Positions 1 through 6,443 of a stretch of 7,471 nucleotides of DNA are shown in pieces. The translations under genes and the position numbers were made by a program. The stretch is from Candidatus Kapaibacterium sp. Its GTDB lineage: Bacteria; Bacteroidota; Ignavibacteria; Kapaibacteriales; UBA2268. The stretch is taken from NCBI GenBank assembly GCA_028691175.1, contig JAQUZU010000087.1:1-7471 (forward strand). Reading direction: 5' to 3'. Each line of letters starts with the position of its first letter. The first letter of the stretch is position 1. The notes under the pieces are model-generated. The model worked only from the letters and a program-made list of their open reading frames with translations, was not told where the DNA came from and did no database searches.

Positions 1-954
1 TTCATTATCTTTATCAATTTTTTCTTTGTTGCCATACTGACGCAAATATTCGAGCATTCCCTGCTGCTGCCAAATAAAATTCTGTGGCAAAGCGGGGAAA
101 CGGCGTTTTAACTTGCCGTAACTGCACATTGCCGGGGTCGCCCAAAACCACACTAACAAGTTTATTCTGCTCTGCTCGCCGGAAATCGCCAAGGCAAGCG
201 GCAGCACACAATTCAAAACTATTTCGCGTCGCAAGTGTGCCCCTTCTTCGCCAAGCGGTGTCTTGATCAGTTCGATCATTTTGTCCGGGATCAAAAGTGG
301 CTCAAGATCGTTAAGTTCGTCCACAAATTTCCCGGCTTTCGACTTGCAAATCGTATTTCCGAGCGTAACCAATGCCTCGTCAGTATAAACGGGACGTTTC
401 CGTCGAGCGTGATATTTCTGTAAATACTCGCGTGTAAGTATTCCGAGCACATCGAGTACGTTATTTTTATATAGCAATTTCTGTGCCTCACCGGTCTTGC
501 GCAAGATACGATTTAGCGAATATTGCTGCAAATCCTCCAAAATATCGGCTATATCGTCGTTTTCCTTTGTAGTTTCCGTTTTTTGTGCCTGCAATTCTTC
601 GGGATCAAGGCGTAAAATTTCGAAATCGTGCGATACTTTTGCATCGTCGTTAAGCACAATATGCAAAATCACGCGGTTATAACGATTATCGTTGCTATGT
701 TTGTGCTCTTCCCAATCAGAGCTGTTGCGATGAAATTCCGCATCGCCAACCACAATTGCACCATTAATTAAAACCGCAATATCGAGAAAATCCGGTCCGG
801 CCGAATGATTTATTCTCCCGGGAGACAATACCTGAACACGTTTATCGGAAACCGTCGAACGTACAGCCGCCGGGTCCGAAAGCAAACTATGCACCATTCG
901 TTGCATTTTCAGTTCGGAAATCACCGATAAATCCGTTTTTTTGTTCTCAGCCAC
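1..954 (-). CDS. DUF2851 family protein (3' end cut by window edge)
   Basis: An open frame of 318 codons runs from a GTG at 952-954 to the left edge without a stop, so the C-terminus is missing. The frame is closed by an in-frame TGA just upstream, leaving GTG (codon 1) or the ATGs at codons 17 and 20 as starts. GTG is preferred because it gives the longer N-terminus, though the Shine-Dalgarno is weak. The N-terminal part carries what I recognise as the DUF2851 signature: LSPGRINHSAGPDF at residues 43-56, GDAEFHRNSSDW at 70-81, then H84, H86 and RYNRVILHIV at 91-100. A second conserved-looking block lies at 244-306, with EIVLNCVLPLALA, RINLLVWFW and IWQQQGMLEYLRQYG. The family is common in Bacteroidetes/Chlorobi and its function is unknown; the His/Asp/Glu-rich N-terminal core might bind metal or nucleic acid, but that is a guess. 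It lies beyond the terminator of the secDF unit, so it probably has its own promoter. Confidence 0.85.
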   Translation of the reverse strand, partial: MAENKKTDLSVISELKMQRMVHSLLSDPAAVRSTVSDKRVQVLSPGRINHSAGPDFLDIAVLINGAIVVGDAEFHRNSSDWEEHKHSNDNRYNRVILHIVLNDDAKVSHDFEILRLDPEELQAQKTETTKENDDIADILEDLQQYSLNRILRKTGEAQKLLYKNNVLDVLGILTREYLQKYHARRKRPVYTDEALVTLGNTICKSKAGKFVDELNDLEPLLIPDKMIELIKTPLGEEGAHLRREIVLNCVLPLALAISGEQSRINLLVWFWATPAMCSYGKLKRRFPALPQNFIWQQQGMLEYLRQYGNKEKIDKDNE

Positions 955-968
955 TATATATTTTTCTC

Positions 969-997
969 ATTATACTTAACACTTTTAAGACGATAAT
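969..997 (-). promoter_or_regulatory. Candidate promoter for the DUF2851 gene
   Basis: On the minus strand a perfect TATAAT hexamer (969-974) lies between the upstream terminator and the GTG start at 954. The matching -35 region (about 991-997) is poor, with TTATCG as the best fit at a 16-base spacer. If used, the leader would be only about 8 nt. The region is very AT-rich, so a chance TATAAT is quite possible. The gap 955-1040 holds no other recognisable feature. Confidence 0.22.
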
Positions 998-1040
998 ATT
1001 ATTTTATTATTGCACATTTAATATATTTCAGACGCAAACG

Positions 1041-1071
1041 ATAAAAAAAGGACATGCAAAAATGCATGCCC
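1041..1071 (-). terminator. Intrinsic terminator of the secD-secF-STAS unit
   Basis: Read on the minus strand, GGGCATGCA and TGCATGTCC form a 9-bp stem (one G-U pair) closed by a TTTT loop, at 1050-1071. It is followed at once by a run of seven T (1043-1049). The stem begins 33 nt past the STAS stop codon, as expected for Rho-independent termination. On the plus strand the following T-run is interrupted, so it should act mainly in the minus direction. Confidence 0.88.
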
Positions 1072-1104
1072 TTACTTTTGTATACTTTACTTGTTAGAGA
1101 AAGT

Positions 1105-1446
1105 CTATATACATTCTATCGCCGCTTCTGCATCTGCAGCAGTTTTGAACAATTCGTCCAAATGCGTCATTTTAAGTAATGTGTTCACCTTTTCGGGAAC
1201 AGCAACCAAATACAAATCTATTTTATTCTTTTTGGTTTTACTCAAAGCAGACACAAGCATTCCCAAGCCGGAACTGTTCATCAGTTCGACATCGGCAAGA
1301 TTGACGATAATTGCTTTTTTGTTTTCGTTGCAAATCTGTTCGATATAGCCGGAAAATTCCAAAGCATCGTTTCCGCCCAGAACATTTTTAGGCAGAGTAA
1401 CGACCGAAACATCGGCGTTTTTGTTATCTATCATAATTTCCTGCAT
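1105..1446 (-). CDS. Single-domain STAS protein (anti-anti-sigma factor-like)
   Basis: A 113-residue protein matching the usual length of SpoIIAA/RsbV-type STAS domains. It shows the alternating strand-helix pattern: VSVVTLPKNV (13-22), a helix around 28-41, and the AIIVNLADVELMNSSGLGMLV core (45-65). Then follow LYLVAVP (79-84) and a C-terminal helix with LLKMTHLDELF (90-100). In the phosphorylation loop the usual Asp-Ser-Ser/Thr-Gly is Asn57-Ser58-Ser59-Gly60; the serine is kept while the Asp is replaced by Asn. In the family, dephosphorylated STAS proteins bind an anti-sigma serine kinase or another partner to switch regulation. No kinase or phosphatase is visible here, so the partner is unknown. 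The ATG at 1446 follows a GAGAG/AGAAAG-like ribosome site and lies 21 nt after the secF stop, consistent with co-transcription. A direct role in protein export is unproven. Confidence 0.87.
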   Translation of the reverse strand: MQEIMIDNKNADVSVVTLPKNVLGGNDALEFSGYIEQICNENKKAIIVNLADVELMNSSGLGMLVSALSKTKKNKIDLYLVAVPEKVNTLLKMTHLDELFKTAADAEAAIECI

Positions 1447-1467
1447 TGCTTTCTCTCAAATAAAATT

Positions 1468-2421
1468 TTACATATTGGTTGCACTTGCAGCAACTTGTTT
1501 TTTCTTTCCGAATTTGCCGTCATACCATACAACAAATGCACTTGCAATATAAATTGTAGAATAAGTACCGGAAACCAAACCGGCAAGCATCATGAATGCA
1601 AAACCTTCCAAAACCGGACCGGCTGCAAAAACCATTACTATCAACACAAGCAGAGTAGAAGCAGTAGTCATAATTGTACGGCTTAATGTTTCATTCAAGC
1701 TTAAGTTCAATAGTTCAGGCAATGCCATTCCTTTATGAAGTTCTTTGTTTTCACGAATACGGTCAAAAATAACCACTGTATCGTTTACAGAATAACCTAC
1801 TACAGTCAGAGCCGCAGCAAGTAGGGACTGAGTAAATTCCAAGTTGAGCAAATCGGTTTTACCAACCAATACTGTTACACCGACTGCGACTATCACATCG
1901 TGAACCAACGCAATCACAGCTCCGGCACCGAATACAAACTCGAAACGGAATGCTACATAAATCAACATTGCAAGTACAGCCAAAAATACGGCGATAACTG
2001 CCTGAGTTCTCATTTCGCCACCAACTTTTGGACCGATTGAGTTTTCGCCAAGTTTGGTAACTGTATTATCCGAGAAACCATCTTCAAGAATTTGTAACAA
2101 CTGTTCAGATGCTTTAGTATTAGTGCTACCACCTTCACCTTTTAATTCTCTTACGCGGATAATAAATTGTCCATCACGTCCGTAAGATTTAATTTCTGCA
2201 TCGCTAAAAGCAGATTTTTCAATTACTTTTCTGATTTGATTTACTTCCATTGGTTTAGAGAATTCAAACTGACATTCTGTACCACCAACGAAGTCAATGC
2301 CCCAATCAATACCAAGTATTGCAACTGCTGCAATAAGAACTCCGCACAAGATTGCAGAGAATGTTCCGAAAAACTTACGTTTACCGATAAAATCAATATG
2401 TGTATCTTTAAAAAATTGCAT
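1468..2421 (-). CDS. secF: Protein translocase subunit SecF
   Basis: A 317-residue inner-membrane protein of typical SecF length. With SecD it forms the RND-like accessory complex of the SecYEG translocon, which uses the proton gradient to pull exported proteins through at a late step. There is one N-terminal membrane segment (about 18-38), then GIDFVGG (41-47), a periplasmic domain to about 135 with IGPKVG (129-134), and five more membrane segments (about 139-158, 164-186, 194-220, 248-268, 272-300). Diagnostic motifs are FRFEFVFGAGAVIALVHD (158-175), GYSVNDTVVIFDRIREN (209-225, with Asp214 in the membrane) and LNETLSRTIMTT (242-253). The tail (301-317) is Lys-rich and then Ala/Ser-rich. The ATG is preceded by AGGAAAGAGGAA on the minus strand, a good ribosome site. 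The gene starts 21 nt after the secD stop. Confidence 0.97.
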   Translation of the reverse strand: MQFFKDTHIDFIGKRKFFGTFSAILCGVLIAAVAILGIDWGIDFVGGTECQFEFSKPMEVNQIRKVIEKSAFSDAEIKSYGRDGQFIIRVRELKGEGGSTNTKASEQLLQILEDGFSDNTVTKLGENSIGPKVGGEMRTQAVIAVFLAVLAMLIYVAFRFEFVFGAGAVIALVHDVIVAVGVTVLVGKTDLLNLEFTQSLLAAALTVVGYSVNDTVVIFDRIRENKELHKGMALPELLNLSLNETLSRTIMTTASTLLVLIVMVFAAGPVLEGFAFMMLAGLVSGTYSTIYIASAFVVWYDGKFGKKKQVAASATNM

Positions 2422-2442
2422 TTTATTATTCCTCTTTCCTTA

Positions 2443-4539
2443 TTATGCGTTAGTTTTACGAACCGGAACGCCGATACTAATCATCTTTGCACCGTTCTTA
2501 GTCATTAAATTAATCATTGCCTTAGACATTACGACTGCCGTAAATAAGGTTGCCAAGATACCAATCATCAAAGTCATAGCGAAACCTTGAATCGGGCCTG
2601 TACCACAATAGAACAAGACAATACCTGTAAGGAATGTTGTAACGTTAGAATCCACGATTGCGGAAAGTGCTTTTTTATAACCTTCGTCGATGGCAGATTT
2701 CATTGAACGGCCGGCAGCAAGTTCTTCTCGGATACGTTCAAAAATAAGTACGTTTGCATCCACCGCCATACCAACGGTCAAGATAATACCGCCGATACCT
2801 GGTAAAGTTAAAGTACCATCGAATGCAGCCATAACAGCCAAAATCAAAAGAACGTTAACAAGAAGTACGCAATCGGCAACTAAACCACAAGCAGAATAGT
2901 AGAGGAGCATGAACAAAATTACGAGAGCAAATGCCACAAGAGAAGCATTCAAACCATCATTAATTGAATCCTCACCCAAGCTTGGTCCTACAACTCTTAC
3001 TTCAGCAGCCTGAACAGGTGCTTTCAAAGCGCCGGCTTTCAGAACGATTTTCAACATTTTTGCTTCTTCAGAGTTTTCCATACCGGTAATCTGTGAGCTA
3101 CCGCCCATGATTTTCGATTGAACTGTAGGAGCAGTATAAACTTGATCATCAAGAATTACAGCTACGCGTTTGCCGATATTTGCACCGGTAATTTTTCCCC
3201 AGCGTTCAGCACCGTCTGCATCCATTGTCATGTTAACAATTGGTTGGTTGTTAGTCTGATCAAATGTAGCCATTGCATCTACAATGACTTCACCTGTTAA
3301 TTTCGGCTGGAAGTCGCGGCATGCAAACATATTATAGAATTTGTATTTTTTGCCGCTCTTGTCTGTCATAATTTCAGGTTTTGCACCAAAATAAATATTA
3401 ATATCTTCCGGCAAAAGTGATTTTACTTCGCGACGATTAAGATAGTTCTGAACTTTCTTCATAGAGGCTTCGTCAACCATAAAGTTGTATTCTCCATCCG
3501 GGAATGCATCGATTGCGAAGTTGATTTCCTGACTTGGCGACTTGTTGTCTTGTGCATAGCGCGAGCTGAACAAAGTAGTGAACGGATGATCCTTCAAGTA
3601 TCTTTTTGCAGTTTCTTGTTGTGAAAGATTTGCATACGGATTAGCTGTATCGCCTTCAACATCTGCTTTTGCAGTGTCTGCAGACGCTACTTTAGTTGAG
3701 TCTCCTTTTGCTACTTTAGTTGAGTCTGCGACAGCAACGTCTGTAGAATCAGTAGCCGGTTTAGCCGCTTCTTCGAGAGAAGCCTGACCGGAAATAAGTT
3801 TATCGATTTTGTAGAAAGCGCGAACGAGTTTTTTATCGTTTGCGACAGCCTTAAATTCAAGGCGTGCGGTAGTTTTCAAAAGATCGAGCATCTGTCCTTC
3901 ATCAGTAACGCCCGGCAACTCGAGAACGATTCTGCGAGAGCCTTGCTTTTGGATTGTCGGTTCGCTGATACCGTATTTATCGACACGCTGGCGAATGACT
4001 TGGATTGCCTGGTCAATTGCTTCGGTTTCATTTTCGCGAAGTTTGTCTTCAACCTGCTGTTCTGCTTTTGCAAGATCATCAGAAGTGTTAAAGTCAAAAT
4101 AATCAGACAAATATTTCTTTTTCGGACGAGCCATGCTGTCGAAATATTTCAAGAAAATGTCGATTGTGTTTGCATCGCTCATCATAGTTTCCTGACGAGT
4201 TTTGGCGATAACCTGGTTAAAGACTTCGTCTTTTGCTTCTTCCGAAGCCGATTCTTCGAGTAATTTTACTACATCGACTTCCAAAGTGACATACATACCG
4301 CCTCGAAGATCCAGACCGAGTTTCAGTCTTCCCTTTTTGGCACTTTCAAGATCTTTACCATACAATTTGGTAAAGTCCTCCATGATTTTGAATGAATCTT
4401 GCGGGTTTTTCGCGGCTTTTAGTTTATATCCGGACTCAATTTCTTCGAGCTGGCTTGCCCGATAAGTCGGATATAAGAGGTACGCACCGAGCAAGACAGG
4501 TATTACTAAAAGTAATATCTTGCCAATTGATTTGTTCAA
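2443..4539 (-). CDS. secD: Protein translocase subunit SecD (TTG start)
   Basis: A 698-residue protein, partner of SecF in the proton-driven accessory complex of the Sec translocon. It has an N-terminal membrane segment (about 5-24) and the motif GLDLRGGMYVTLEVD (75-89). The P1 region includes AIDQAIQVIRQRVDKYGI (174-191) and RRIVLELPGV (202-211). The second P1 part around 417-520 has NIGKRVAVILDDQVYTAP (454-471) and EVRVVGPSLG (513-522). Five C-terminal membrane segments follow (about 531-548, 551-571, 578-603, 627-646, 650-675). GMAVDANVLIFERIREE (590-606) places Asp594 where the family has its proton-relay aspartate. Oddities are an Asp/Ser/Thr/Lys/Ala-rich insert (about 255-300) with an 8-residue repeat, and a TTG start. 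TTG is chosen because a full GGAGG lies 5 nt upstream and the frame then runs directly into the membrane segment. Confidence 0.97.
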   Translation of the reverse strand: MNKSIGKILLLVIPVLLGAYLLYPTYRASQLEEIESGYKLKAAKNPQDSFKIMEDFTKLYGKDLESAKKGRLKLGLDLRGGMYVTLEVDVVKLLEESASEEAKDEVFNQVIAKTRQETMMSDANTIDIFLKYFDSMARPKKKYLSDYFDFNTSDDLAKAEQQVEDKLRENETEAIDQAIQVIRQRVDKYGISEPTIQKQGSRRIVLELPGVTDEGQMLDLLKTTARLEFKAVANDKKLVRAFYKIDKLISGQASLEEAAKPATDSTDVAVADSTKVAKGDSTKVASADTAKADVEGDTANPYANLSQQETAKRYLKDHPFTTLFSSRYAQDNKSPSQEINFAIDAFPDGEYNFMVDEASMKKVQNYLNRREVKSLLPEDINIYFGAKPEIMTDKSGKKYKFYNMFACRDFQPKLTGEVIVDAMATFDQTNNQPIVNMTMDADGAERWGKITGANIGKRVAVILDDQVYTAPTVQSKIMGGSSQITGMENSEEAKMLKIVLKAGALKAPVQAAEVRVVGPSLGEDSINDGLNASLVAFALVILFMLLYYSACGLVADCVLLVNVLLILAVMAAFDGTLTLPGIGGIILTVGMAVDANVLIFERIREELAAGRSMKSAIDEGYKKALSAIVDSNVTTFLTGIVLFYCGTGPIQGFAMTLMIGILATLFTAVVMSKAMINLMTKNGAKMISIGVPVRKTNA
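3655..3750 (-). repeat. In-frame 24-nt repeat encoding octapeptides within secD
   Basis: Residues 264-295 of SecD are four consecutive 8-residue units: DSTDVAVA, DSTKVAKG, DSTKVASA and the degenerate DTAKADVE. At DNA level the two middle units share an exact 18-nt direct repeat (3686-3703 and 3710-3727, starts 24 nt apart), a sign of recent tandem duplication. The insert lies in the periplasmic P1 region and is low-complexity, probably an unstructured linker. Confidence 0.85.
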
Positions 4540-4544
4540 TTAAA

Positions 4545-4549
4545 CCTCC
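4545..4549 (-). promoter_or_regulatory. Ribosome binding site deciding the TTG start of secD
   Basis: A perfect GGAGG on the minus strand is followed by TTTAA and then TTG (4537-4539). The 5-nt spacing is near the optimum, and no ATG or GTG in the secD frame is better placed. The site lies inside a tiny 7-codon frame (4536-4559) described in the findings. Confidence 0.85.
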
Positions 4550-4698
4550 AATTAAACATTATAAATAAATAATTTGTTTGCTAATAACTACTGAATGCTG
4601 TTGTATAAAAAAAACTTTTCAAAGCATAATTAACCGCAGAAAATCAAGTCATGTTTTTAACCTGAAAAGCGCCTTTTTGCCAAGAAAAGGGAGTATTT

Positions 4699-5436
4699 TT
4701 AATAATATATGTAGTCGTAGATGAATGTCTTGATAATCTTGCCGGAAGCGTCGGCTGCACATTCTTTCATGATACGTCCGCTAGCGTCATAGTAGAATGT
4801 GTTGATTAATTTCATATTGCCAGACTCGTCAAGCAAAATTTTGTCTATGCTTGAGTTGGTGTTGTAAACCACGCTATCCATTTTTTGAATAACGCCGGTC
4901 ATGGCATCTTTCTGGATAGAAGTTGTCAGCGAACCGCGCTGGTTATAGAAATAATCAGTAGCAGTAGCGGATTTGCCGTCAGCAGAAACAACCATCGAAT
5001 TAATCAAATTTCCCTGTCCGTCATATAGATATTTGCAGATTGCAAGCGTATCGCCGGTAGCGTTTGTCTCGACTTTTCGGATAGTATTTCCGAATGAATC
5101 GGCTTGCGTATTTACATAATTTGTAGAATCAACTTCGCCGTTTGCATTGTAGTATTCAGCAGTTTCGGTCGAGCCGGATTCTATATAACGAATCTTGCGA
5201 ACCAGTTTTGCTCCGCCGTTCGAATCAAATTCCGTCACTTTAACCAAGCGTCCGGACTTGTCGAATTCTTTGTTATATATTCTCAGATGGCGATTGCCGG
5301 CATCATCGCATTGCCACTTCGTCTCGATCTTCACCACATTATCGATTCCGTTAAGTGGTTGATCGATTTCTGTGCACGAAGTCAAAATCAGCAAGCATGC
5401 CAATATTGCGCGAATATGTACCCAACATTTTTTCAT
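4699..5436 (-). CDS. Lipoprotein with YD/RHS-like repeats
   Basis: A 245-residue protein with a lipoprotein signal peptide: Lys2-Lys3, a hydrophobic stretch (about 11-19) and lipobox LTSC with Cys21 as the predicted lipidated residue. The mature part is almost entirely repeats of about 26 residues. Units begin near residues 57 (EFDKSGRL), 83 (RYIESGST), 108 (VNTQADSFGN), 136 (YLYDGQGNL), 162 (YFYNQRGSL), 189 (VVYNTNSSI), 214 (FYYDASGRI) and a last partial one at 238 (FIYDYIYY). Each has the form aromatic-x-Tyr-Asp/Asn-x-x-Gly-x-Leu/Ile, a second beta strand and an Asp-x-x-Gly turn, as in YD (RHS) or MORN-like YwqK repeats. This predicts an elongated beta structure, probably anchored in the outer membrane and perhaps binding carbohydrate or protein; the function is unknown. 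There is no toxin domain or full Rhs core. The ATG has only a weak ribosome site. The gene lies 159 nt upstream of secD on the same strand, with no convincing terminator between them, so read-through into secD is possible. Confidence 0.82.
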   Translation of the reverse strand: MKKCWVHIRAILACLLILTSCTEIDQPLNGIDNVVKIETKWQCDDAGNRHLRIYNKEFDKSGRLVKVTEFDSNGGAKLVRKIRYIESGSTETAEYYNANGEVDSTNYVNTQADSFGNTIRKVETNATGDTLAICKYLYDGQGNLINSMVVSADGKSATATDYFYNQRGSLTTSIQKDAMTGVIQKMDSVVYNTNSSIDKILLDESGNMKLINTFYYDASGRIMKECAADASGKIIKTFIYDYIYY

Positions 5437-5546
5437 CTGTATCTACACTTTTATCTAATTTAAGACATACAAAATAACGAATATATTTCCGAACTTCCAA
5501 GATTTATTTTACATTTTTTCTAATTATGTGATTTTTTTTACCATAC

Positions 5547-5577
5547 TTGGTATTTTGCCGTGGTTTTCTTATTTTTG
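5547..5577 (+). promoter_or_regulatory. Candidate Bacteroidetes-type promoter for the M48-pyrF pair
   Basis: TATTTTTG at 5570-5577 matches the TAnnTTTG -7 element described for Bacteroidetes primary sigma factors. A TTG at 5547-5549 sits 20 bases upstream, where the -33 element is expected. Transcription would begin near 5582, giving a leader of about 30 nt. The match is exact, but the element is AT-rich and short, and the host's lineage is uncertain. Confidence 0.4.
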
Positions 5578-5585
5578 ATGTCGTA

Positions 5586-5600
5586 ATTTGTTTAACAAAT
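5586..5600. repeat. Perfect 15-bp palindrome upstream of the M48 gene
   Basis: ATTTGTT-T-AACAAAT has 7-bp arms and a one-base centre. It ends 14 nt before the M48 start codon and lies just after the predicted transcription start. It could be an operator for a dimeric repressor. With a 1-nt loop it is unlikely to be a good RNA hairpin. No copy is obvious elsewhere in the window. Confidence 0.5.
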
Positions 5601-5614
5601 CAAAGTAAAATGCT

Positions 5615-6436
5615 ATGAAGCAAAAGGTACTATATATAATAATGTTGTGGTTTACTGTAGTATTGACCGCATGCGACGGCGATACAGTAAGCGATTATCT
5701 GGATATTTATCCGATTAGCGACGAACTTGCGCTCGGAATGCAGCTCGATTCGCAAATTATGGCAAATACACAGGAATATCCGATTCTGCAAAATGCAACC
5801 GCGAACGCATACGTTCGGGCAATTATGGACGAAATCCTCTCCTCGCCAAAAATCAAATATTTAACGCAATTCAACGGTTATTCAATCAAAATCGTGAATA
5901 GAGACGATATAGTCAATGCCTTCGCAACTCCGGGCGGATTCATATATGTTTATTCCGGATTGCTTAAATTTGTAGAAAGCAAAGCGGAACTTGCCGCTGT
6001 TCTTGCACACGAAATCGCACATTGCGAGCGCCGACATTCCACAAAAGCAATGACCAAGCAATATGGAATCAGTCTTCTGACACAACTTGTGCTCGGCTCC
6101 GACCCGTCGGCTTGGGAATCAATTGCAGCAAACTTATTCACAAATGGCGGAATGCTGTATAATAGCCGCGAAAACGAATACGAAGCAGACGAATATTCAT
6201 TTAAATACCTGCAAAGTACAAAATATTATGCCGGTGCGATGATATATTTCTTCAATCGTTGCAGTTCGCAAAGTGCGTCCAAACCATCTGTTTTTGAGCA
6301 ATTGCTTTCTACACATCCGCAAGATGCCGACAGAATTGCCGCAGTCGAGAAATTAATTAAAAACAACAACATAGCAGCTCCGACAGAAGCAAATTTGTTC
6401 TCGAGCGACTATGCAACATTTAAGGCTAAATTATAA
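5615..6436 (+). CDS. M48-family zinc metallopeptidase lipoprotein
   Basis: A 273-residue protein with a signal peptide ending in lipobox LTAC (Cys20), so it is probably a periplasm-facing lipoprotein. The peptidase domain covers about 35-250. NAFATPGGFIYVYSGLL (101-117) precedes the catalytic HEIAH (His132, Glu133, His136). SRENEYEAD (184-192) gives the third zinc ligand Glu188 and the conserved Asp192, and STHP (232-235) contains the conserved regulatory-type His234. This is the layout of BepA/LoiP/YcaL-like M48 proteases, which degrade or help assemble outer-membrane proteins. It lacks the C-terminal TPR domain of BepA, so it is closer to the short LoiP/YcaL type. The substrate is unknown, and a role in envelope quality control is inference from the family. 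The ATG at 5615 is the only sensible start, because the ATG at 5610 meets a stop after two codons. It is the first gene of a pair with pyrF. Confidence 0.92.
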   Translation: MKQKVLYIIMLWFTVVLTACDGDTVSDYLDIYPISDELALGMQLDSQIMANTQEYPILQNATANAYVRAIMDEILSSPKIKYLTQFNGYSIKIVNRDDIVNAFATPGGFIYVYSGLLKFVESKAELAAVLAHEIAHCERRHSTKAMTKQYGISLLTQLVLGSDPSAWESIAANLFTNGGMLYNSRENEYEADEYSFKYLQSTKYYAGAMIYFFNRCSSQSASKPSVFEQLLSTHPQDADRIAAVEKLIKNNNIAAPTEANLFSSDYATFKAKL

Positions 6437-6441
6437 GGAAA
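6435..6441 (+). promoter_or_regulatory. Ribosome binding site of pyrF, overlapping the M48 stop
   Basis: AAGGAAA begins within the TAA stop of the M48 gene and precedes ATG at 6444 by two bases (about 5 nt from the GGA core). It selects 6444 over the in-frame ATG at 6411, which lies inside the M48 gene and would add 11 residues that do not belong to the PyrF fold. The arrangement suggests coupled translation. Confidence 0.75.
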
Positions 6442-6443
6442 TT

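Larger units (their letters stand above)
5437..5614. promoter_or_regulatory. Divergent intergenic region between the lipoprotein and M48 genes
   Basis: A 178-base AT-rich spacer between genes that point away from each other, so it must supply promoters for both strands. On the minus strand the best candidate is TTGGAA (5495-5500) and TATTTT (5471-5476) with an 18-base spacer, 4 of 6 matches each, which is weak. The plus-strand candidate and a palindrome are listed separately. No coding frame of interest is seen. Confidence 0.6.

Noticed and set aside
14..491. Short minus-strand frames at 14-211 and 291-491
   Set aside because: They overlap the long DUF2851 frame on the same strand in another phase and show no family features.
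1091..1348. Plus-strand frame of 85 codons opposite the STAS gene
   Set aside because: It is antisense to a clear gene, with no ribosome site and composition expected of a reversed coding frame.
4607..4630. Run of eight T on the minus strand at 4607-4614 as a terminator tail
   Set aside because: No GC-containing stem precedes it; the adjacent CTTTGAAAAG can form only a 4-bp stem with a 2-nt loop.
4672..4690. Possible terminator after the repeat lipoprotein gene (minus strand CCTTTT, 7-nt loop, AAAAGG)
   Set aside because: The stem is only 6 bp with four A-T pairs, the T-run after it is short and interrupted, and an alternative 5-bp hairpin shares its bases. Too weak to call.
4699..5436. Repeat lipoprotein as an Rhs toxin fragment or pseudogene
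   Set aside because: It has its own signal peptide, lipobox, regular repeats to the end and an intact stop, with no Rhs core or toxin domain, so it reads as a complete small protein.
6411..6443. Upstream ATG at 6411 as the start of pyrF
   Set aside because: It lies inside the M48 gene and adds 11 residues without family resemblance; the ATG at 6444 has a clear ribosome site and gives a normal PyrF N-terminus.
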